Positions 57,001-64,000 of a DNA stretch of 64,000 bases are shown piece by piece (the stretch's first letter is position 1; each line of letters opens with the position of its first letter). The stretch is taken from the NCBI GenBank assembly GCA_037176725.1, contig JAZBRS010000026.1, positions 54,414,501 to 54,478,500 of the forward strand, read 5' to 3'. Under the pieces are notes generated by a model that was given only the letters and a program-made list of their open reading frames with translations, ran no database searches and was not told the DNA's origin. The position numbers and the translations under genes are program-made. The DNA comes from Posidonia oceanica. Lineage: Eukaryota; Streptophyta; Magnoliopsida; Alismatales; Posidoniaceae.

Positions 57001-57043
57001 AGGGCTCCAAGTGGTCCAAGCCTGCCAAGATGGGGTGTCAACA
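51097..57043 (-). mobile_element. Element C 5' LTR
   Basis: Same boundaries and length as the 3' LTR, offset by exactly 21,630 bp. In the element's sense it drives transcription towards lower coordinates. Contents correspond one to one with the left LTR (conserved block 51395-51492, minisatellite 51745-51990, CpG-rich block 53730-54360, T-rich block 55590-56330). Confidence 0.95.
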
Positions 57044-57048
57044 GCATG
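57044..57048. repeat. Right target-site duplication of element C (GCATG)
   Basis: GCATG directly after CAACA, identical to 29462-29466. Confidence 0.93.
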
Positions 57049-60000
57049 TGTGAGAACAAACGCTGTTCGGGGCCACATAGAGTAGGTGTGAAGACCTACA
57101 AAGGGGAGAGTGAGCAAATGGAGGGATTACCACTCCTTTGTGACCGTTTCCCACTAAACCGTTCCACGATATGTCTCGCACGTTGCCCAAAGCTCGCGAT
57201 GCGATCGGATCGTGGAAAAGGGGGAAGAAAGTCACATTAAGTGGTAAATCTAGGGAAAACTCAACACAAAACACATGGGGAAACGTGAAACGGGGATCTG
57301 AGTTGCCAAGCAGAAAGGGGAGGTCCTATTCTACATACTCAAAGAGATAGAAATCGAAAACGAGGCAAAGAATGCAAATGGCATGCAAATGAATGCAATG
57401 CAGGGGTTCAGGAGGACATACCTGGAAATCCTGGAGCCTAATCTGAAATCTGCTTGGTCCATGCTGAAGAGCGCTTCGCTGCGGTTGCCTGGGCAGCTTA
57501 CTTGAGAAGATCCAACGGCCGGATCGGAAGATATCGCAGCTTCAAGGCAGAAGGGCCAGAATAGGGGAGAAAAGCAGATCTAAGTGTTCAGGAGGTCCTA
57601 GGGGTGTGCAAAAGGTCCTCCCAAGTGAAGGGGAGCTAAAGGTGCTTAGTGTGTGCAAAAGGATGCTGAAATGCAAAGCTAAATGAATGCAGAATGCATG
57701 CAAAAGCAAGAAGAGACAAGGGGAAAAACTTGGAAAGGATAGGAGTTCAAAAGTATTTTTGAAAAAGAAAAGGGGCTAAATGCGAGTTTTCACAAAGGAT
57801 GGGGTCCACAGAAGAGGGTTTTGAAAACAGGAGAGAGCAGAGGGTCATTTTGCAAAAGATTGGACTTAGAAAGCTATTTTGAAAAGAGGGCATGCATTGG
57901 AAGAAGTTTTGAAAGCAAAAAGAAATCAGAATGCAATTTTGAAAAAAACTAGGGTCTAAAGTGCAAATTTTCCAGAAAACAGGGTTCTGGGGAGTCCGGG
58001 AATGCAAGTGGAGGGTCTACATGCAATTTTGTAAGCATAGGAGCTAAGATGCAACTTTAGGGGCAAAATAGTCTTTTTACATGGTTTTTAAAGGATGCAA
58101 GGACCTATGTGTGATTTTTGAATCATGCAGGGGTCAAATATGCAATTTTATATGTAAAACATGCTCTGAAATCAAAAGACAGGACTGATGTGTAATTTTT
58201 GGAAAAAACAGGGGCCAAAATGCAAGGCAATAAGCAAAAATGCATGCAGGATGGTTACTGTCCATTTAAAATGGACCTAAATGCAAAAATGCAAAACCAG
58301 GAGGCAAAACATGCAATGCAGTATGCAAAAATCAAAAATAAAACCTAAGTTTCTACAGTGCATGGACCTAAATGCAAAATCAGAAACATGCAGGGGGCCA
58401 GAATGCAATGCAATATGGCAAAATCAATGCAAATAAATGAACTGATTTAAAGCAGGACCTATGTGCAATAATTGAAAACAGAGGGGCTGATGCATAAAAT
58501 TTTACAACTAAACAGCATAGTAAAAGGATCAAAATGTAAAAACAGAAAACTACAAACATTTCACGCAATTTAATATGATTTCAGTTCAAAAAACAGCAGA
58601 TTAAATCAAATAAGGACTGGAATGCAAAATATCAAGAACTTAGACCAGATATGCAATATTTACCAGAAAACTAAGCTGAAGGAAAAATAAATCAACAGTA
58701 AAACGCCGGCGGCCATGGGCACTGTAGCAGCAAGCTGCCAACGTCCATGAACGTCGGCACAGGGGGCTTGGGGACGCGCAGACCGGCGGGGGAGCTGCTC
58801 CTGGTCCTGACGGAGGTCGGACGGTGCTCGGCGGAGGTCGACGCGGACTGGAACGAGCTGGAGCGGTCGCTGGAGGTCTGCAGAGCTTCAGAAGCTTCGT
58901 CCGGCCGACCGACGCAGCGACGCTGCGTTCTGAGGGTCGGAGAACGTTCCTGAGACCCGTGCGGACCTGAGGCAACCACTGGAGCTGCGTTCCGCTGCCC
59001 GGAGCGACGAGACGACCGGAGAACTGCGCCGGAGAAGACGACCGGAGCGGCGAGCAGAAACAGGGCAGGAGGGCTGGAAACTTACTTCTAAGGGGCTAAG
59101 AAGCAACCGGGGGAGAAGAGGGAGCTGAGGGTGTGAAGAAATACCTGGCTCCGCGTCTGGAACGTGCTCCCGACCTCAGCAGTTCCGGAGCTGGCCGACG
59201 ACGTTCGTCTAGTCGCTGCGGTGGTCGTCGGGCGCTCGCGGAGGTTGGAGCTGCTTCAGGACGATCTTCCGGTGCTTCCCAGACGTCCGGACGCGAGCTT
59301 CGAAGCTCGGAGCAGAATCTGGCACTTTTGGGTTCTCAGAAAGGAACCGGAGGTGGGGGGAGAGTGTTGCTGCTCGTCGGACCTGGTGGAGCCTTCCGAG
59401 AGGTAGCTGGAGGTCCGGAGAGTGATGTTGGATGATCAGGTTAGGTTTCTGAAGAGTGGGGAGTGGATTTGCTGAGTGGTCGGATTTCTGATCAGTGGAG
59501 AAGGTAGGTGTTTGTGGTGGCGTTCTTGGTCTGTGGTGAGGGAGAGGGCTGAAGGTCAAGTGTTTTGGGAAGGTGGATGTCTGGTGATTATCTGGGTGGA
59601 GTTTGGAAGGAAGTAGTGGACTGGAGCGAAGGGAATTAAGAAGGGAGTTAGGTTGAGTTCAGTTGGCTTTTCAGGTGGATTTCTGGGGTGGTTTCAGTGG
59701 TGGAATGGCCGTGGGATGGTGGAGGATGAAGGCTGGTTGCTGGGTGGATTTGGGGGAGCAATTTGGAGAAGTATGAAGGCTGGGAAAGGTTTTGGTTTAC
59801 CGGAAAATGAAGAGGTCGGTTGGCTGTGGATTTCAGGGGGAAAAGGAGAAGAATTTGGGTGGAGGATGCTGGGGAATTGGAGGCCTCTCTCCGGGATGCC
59901 AAGGAGGACACTCAGGCACTCTTTTATCACTCTCTCCTCTGGAATTAGAAGGTGAAGAGGAGGAAGAAGGGAGGTCGCTCAGGTGGAGGAAGTTGGATTC

Positions 60001-61996
60001 GATCTCTGGTTTTGCTAACGCTGGTTCTCTCTGATTGCTCACACTGATTGCCCACTGAAGAAGAGATCCTCTGAAGGAATGAACGGAGGCTTATATGAGG
60101 AGGAGCTGGCCGCTGGCACGCTGCTAAATTTGAATTCAATCGGCGGCACTGCAGCAGACAGGAGACGGCGAGGCGACCAGCATTGAAAGCTTCCAGAAAA
60201 GACGCTGAGATGGAAGAGAGGCAGCGAGCTGCTGGTGCTGATTGGATGGGAGGTCGAATTTCAAATGGAGGAGGGAACTCTGTTGCAGCTGCTCGCAGGA
60301 GAAAAAAATGGTGGAAAGAAAAACGCAGAAGGTTGAGGAAGAAGAAGGAAGAAGGAGGCCGGACTGTGGGCCGAAGAGAAAAAGAAAAGAAATAAGGAAG
60401 AAAGGGAGAAGCGGGCTGACGGGCCCAGTAAGAAAAAAAAGAAATAAAGATGAGAAGGAAGAAAGAAAGAGAGGGAAAAGAACAGAAATAAAATAAGTAA
60501 AAATGAACTAAAAATAAATAAAAATATTAGAAAGGTTGTGATGTGAATTAGGATTTTAATTGAATTTATTAATGGCCATTTTGGGTTGATTAATGTGTTT
60601 TGGGCTTGATTAGGGTTTTTAAGGTTTTGGTTTTGCTTTTAATTAGTTTTCACTTGATTAAATGTTTGTTAAACCTTTTTTTAAATTGTTTTAAAAATTG
60701 TGTTTCCCTTGTTGGGCATTTAGGATATTGATTAGGGTTTTTTAGGATTTATTTTCGCATTAATCAGGATTGGTTTTAGGTTTTTAAGTTTTAGTCTTCT
60801 TAGGGTTTTTTCTTTCTTAAGTCTTTTAAATTATGCTTTGATTTTTATTTGTTGATTTTTCTTGAAGTTTTTAGTTAGATTTCTCTGGTTCGATGGGGTG
60901 TTTTTAGGTCTTTTAAATGTGTTTTTCTTTTCCTTTTAATTAAGTTTTTTAATTTGTTTTTTCTTAGGTTTGTTAGGTTAAGTCTTTTGCTTCTTTAATT
61001 ACTTGTTTTAATGTTTGTTTTTTTATTCTTCTTTTTGAGGTTTGTTTTTTTAATTCTTCTGATGGGGTTTTTACCTTTGGTGGGTTTTGATTTCATTTTA
61101 GTTTTTTCCTTGATTTTTCAGTGTTTTCTTTTGATTTGTTTTGCATTTTTTTTAGCTCACATGCTTGGTTTTCTTTTTAGCTTGATTTAGTTAAGTTTAG
61201 GTTTTTAATTGCTTGTTTAATGTTTTTTCATTGTTTTTCTTAGGGTTCTAATTTGTTTCTTTTATATTTTGGGGTTTTACAGATTTTTAGGGGTTTTTAT
61301 GGATTTTTGCAAAAGAGAGAAAAGGAAAAAAGAAGGAGGAAAGAAATGGAAAAAAGAGGGAGATAAAAGGAAAAGAGATAGGTTGGAGGAAAATGATTGC
61401 TAAAATTCAGAAAAAATGTTAAAAATAAAGTAAAAATAGGGATAAGATAGAGGAAGGACAGAAGCACAGAGGGGGCCCACAGCCAGACCAGAGAAAGGGT
61501 AAGAAGGGGATGAAAAGAGAGATGATAATCAGGAGAGAGAGAGGAGAGAGAAAATGATAATCCTAGAGAGAGAAAAGGATAATTTGAGTGAATGGAGGTC
61601 TTAAAGGTCTTGGAATGGGATGAAAATTGGTGAGTGGGCAGTCTAGGGTTTGAGGTGTTGGTTCTGAAGTTTTGGTTTGATTCTAAGAAGGTTTTGGAGG
61701 GGTTTTAAGGTGTAGAAAAAGGGGAGTTTTGCCTAGGTTTCCTAGGCTTTTTGAGAATGGTCTAAGTTTGAGATTTTCTAAGTTCTTGGGTAGGTTTGCT
61801 AAGTTGGTGTTGGTGGGTTTTCCTATGGATTTTGGTTAGGTTTTGAGCTTGGGAAGAGGGGTAAAGGCTTAGGTCAAGTTGGCTGGTTTTGAAGGGTAAA
61901 GAAGAGGGTTAGGGTTTGGTTTTGGTTTAGGTTTGAGTCCAGCAATCACTAGGAGGGCTCCAAGTGGTCCAAGCCTGCCAAGATGGGGTGTCAACA
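57049..61996 (-). mobile_element. Solo LTR B, right piece
   Basis: Continues the LTR of B exactly where 29466 stops (TGTGAGAACAAACGCTGTTC, compare 30437 in C). It runs through the conserved TGTCTCGCACGTTGCCCAAA block, the ATGCAATTTT block (57770-58650), the CpG-rich block (58700-59400), purine and T-rich blocks (60540-61300) and ends GGTGTCAACA at 61996. It is followed by CTTGG and the continuation of the A gag, with no polypurine tract, which proves a solo LTR. Confidence 0.92.
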
Positions 61997-62001
61997 CTTG
62001 G
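61997..62001. repeat. Right target-site duplication of solo LTR B (CTTGG)
   Basis: One base different from the left copy CTTAG (28504-28508). Confidence 0.82.
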
Positions 62002-63586
62002 CGAACGCAGAGAGAGCCGGGAAGTTGCCACTCCGCAGTGAACTCTCCACACACGCTCCAGCTCTGATGAGTGCTGCAAAAGTAGTGACTGGTTGGATGC
62101 TAAGCAGAGCTCCAAGAGATGGCTGCGCCCCTTTGATGACGATCTCAATAGACTCCTCGTCAGAGGGTCTATCTCGAACCTGAGAGGCAAGGGCGTGCCA
62201 GCGGCCGACGTACTCCCCGAACGGCTCGCCGGAATTCTGCTTGATTGCGATCAAGTTCGCCCGCTTTGGGACTAGATCGAGGTTGAAGGAGTACTGTTCC
62301 AGGAATGCCTGACTGAGGTCGTTCCAAGTCTTGATGGTTGACATATCAAGTGATGTGTACCACTTGAGAGCCAGCCCGGTCAAGCTTTTCTGGAACAGGC
62401 GGATCAGCAACCTCTCATCAGCCTGGAGCTGAGCGAGATCACCGTAATACGCCTTCAGGTGTGCCACAGGGCAACCCCTACCATTGTATTTCTCGAAGTC
62501 CGGGATTTTGAACTTCGGTGGGAGTACCGCCTCTAGAAAGCAGCAGAGGTCCCGAAATTGGTAGGTCTGGTGCTCAGTACCCTGCACTAGTCGTAGTGCC
62601 TTCTCCAAGACGTCCATCCGGTTGTTGATGGGGTCTGGATTTGCTGCCACAGGAGAGGGATCAACTGGGGTATTGAGCACATACGCCGAATGGGTCGCAC
62701 CTAAGTGCTCCTCCGGATCTACCATAGCGTCGCCTGGTGGAGCAACGGGATGGCCGGCGTATCCATGCTGGGGGACTGTGTATGCAAGAGTGTATGCAGG
62801 ATGCTGGACCTGATGCAGAGGAGAAGAGTAGATGCCATGCTATGCTGTGATAGGGGTAGGATGACGGAGCACCAGTTGCTGTACAGGCCGGGTGCCAGAC
62901 AGCGAGCTAGTGAGGTACTGGGCTCCAGCCGGTCCAAAGGACTGACCACCAGGGGGAAGAGGAGCATGCTGTGCTAAGTGTTGTGCAGAAGGAGGCGGTA
63001 AACGGGCCCCCATCGTCGGAACCGTAAGCAGTTGAGGCGATGGTCGAGGCGGAGGTGTAGAGGTAGATGCATGAAATGCAGGAACTGGCCTCAAAGGAAC
63101 CTCAGGAACGACAGGAGCACAGGGAGGACGAACCGATAGAGCCATGCCCTACAGTCTCTGGGCAAGCTCCATCAGGTGCTGGTACTGCGCCTCAGGCGTC
63201 TCGGCAGCGGGAGCACTGAAGTGCAGTGTCGACGAAGGTTGAGAAGCAAATGGCACGGACACAGACTGTCCGGGAGGAACAGGTTCTACAGTAAAAGTCG
63301 TAGCAGCGGTAGGAGGGATGTCAAAGGCGACGTATCCCTGGGACGGAGGGGGCAATGGCGTCTCCGAAGCGTGAGTAACGGTCATCAAGATAGACTCAGC
63401 GACCGGATCCGGAGGGAGAGATGCTTGCCACTGTCTCGGAACATACTGAGATCCTAGAGGCGTTAGGGGAGGAAACCCTGGCGTCGGAGGGGGAATGAAA
63501 GGGACAGAAGGAGCAACCGAAGGGGCCGGAATGGAAACACCCTCCGTGATAGGAGTAAAGAGAGGCTCACTGACGTACTGGGCCAT
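62002..63586 (-). pseudogene. Element A gag N-terminal part
   Basis: The N-terminal half of the A polyprotein, starting with ATG at 63586 (MAQYVSEPLFTP), matched to 49776 in C. It contains the Pro-rich region and the Gag core (about 62110-62475) with LKAYYGDLAQLQADERLL and LALKWYTSLDM, and ends where solo LTR B entered. Two Gln-to-stop changes are present, TAG at 63149-63151 and TAG at 62840-62842. The continuation is at 28508 downward. Confidence 0.93.
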
Positions 63587-64000
63587 TGCTGACCTAGAGC
63601 GCGTGAGAATAGGGCTGCGACAGGTATGCAAACGGCGATTCCTAATAGGAGCTATCGTCGCAAAGGCGGATAGCTCAGAAGGGGAATGGTCGCGAACAAG
63701 GTCGTAACAGGGGTGTCAGAAAGGGTTGGTACTCAAGCTCCAGCAAGGGGAACTCGCTTACCGATCACTGTTGACACAAACAGAAGGAAACAGGAATTAG
63801 AAACTGAAAGACAGATGCAAATGAGTTAAGTTAGATGGCATGAATGATATGTATGCTTTCTAGTATGCTCCGTTACCTACCTAGTGTATCTTAGCAGGTG
63901 ATCTACTTCGGGTATCCCTGGGTGTACGGGTCACCGACTCAAGTCAGAAAAGTGGGTTCCCTGCCTAACTCCTGGCCCAGAGCTCAGGTAATGACAGGGT
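63587..64000 (-). other. Element A leader, cut by the window edge
   Basis: Alignable with 49777-50190 in C, including GGGTATCCCTGGGTGTACGG and the possible 3' splice site. No gene. The primer site and 5' LTR of A are outside the window. Confidence 0.75.

Larger units (their letters stand above)
29467..57043 (-). mobile_element. Element C: complete 27.6-kb Tat-type Ty3/gypsy retrotransposon
   Basis: Two LTRs of equal length (29467-35413 and 51097-57043, 5,947 bp each), TG...CA ends and a perfect 5-bp duplication GCATG. Internal features on the minus strand: primer binding site (51078-51095), leader, gag-pol (49776 to 40978), downstream ORF (39482 to 38280), repeat-rich 3' UTR and polypurine tract (35414-35427). 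The LTRs differ by about ten bases in the first 370, mostly transitions, and by far fewer in the T-rich block, so the insertion is fairly young and is the last event in the window. The coding regions carry nine premature stops, so C may have been copied in trans or died soon after insertion. Confidence 0.96.

Noticed and set aside
61997..63586. Third independent copy of gag
   Set aside because: It joins 28508 in frame once the B/C insertion and one target copy are removed, so it is the first half of the A gag.

Overview
This window is plant nuclear repeat DNA, most likely from a eudicot; I cannot name the species. I see no host gene. Almost all of it is one family of very large Ty3/gypsy retrotransposons nested inside one another. 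The family fits the Tat clade. Its order is gag, protease, reverse transcriptase (RT), degenerate gypsy RNase H, a second archaeal-type RNase H (aRNH), integrase, then a separate downstream ORF of the DUF7745/plant-mobile-domain type. The primer binding site matches tRNA-Arg, and the LTRs are 5.7-6.0 kb long.

Layout. Element E (1-2247, plus strand) is the end of an LTR that enters from the left. 2248-3571 holds older debris: a hAT-like fragment and a possible chromovirus LTR end. Element D (minus) contributes one LTR (3595-9291) and 0.94 kb of internal sequence (9292-10234). Element A (minus) starts at 10235 inside D. It has a 3' LTR (10235-16237), a 3' UTR with short-repeat arrays (16253-18727), the DUF7745 ORF (18728-19930) and a gag-pol polyprotein entering at 21284. 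The gag of A is cut at 28508 and resumes at 62002. The cut is an insertion, B, which is a solo LTR flanked by CTTAG/CTTGG. B is itself split by element C (29467-57043, 27,577 bp), which is complete, has two LTRs of exactly equal length (5,947 bp) and is flanked by GCATG. The order of insertion is therefore D, then A, then B, then C. The 5' LTR of A and the rest of D lie beyond the right edge.

Coding state. C and A carry the same 2.9-kb-codon-scale polyprotein (about 2,930 residues) in a single frame, but both are dead copies. C has seven in-frame stops in gag-pol and two in the downstream ORF. A has eight premature stops plus a 1-bp deletion in gag-pol and one stop in the downstream ORF. Most changes are CAG/CAA/CGA to TAG/TAA/TGA, as expected from decay of methylated cytosine. 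One stop, inside the aRNH domain, is at the same codon in both copies.

Most interesting signals. The 3' UTR repeats look like more than satellite DNA. Units of about 29 bp carry two interleaved complementary pairs (GATAG with CTATC, and CGG or CAG with CCG or CTG). In A the second pair co-varies in 21 of the 22 units I counted, which suggests a tandem array of small pseudoknots in the RNA. A separate hairpin beside it also shows a compensatory base-pair change between A and C. Other points are a second primer-site-like 10-mer in every LTR, an LTR minisatellite of GGCAC/GTGCC hairpins, and a repeated TATA-containing block inside the LTR.
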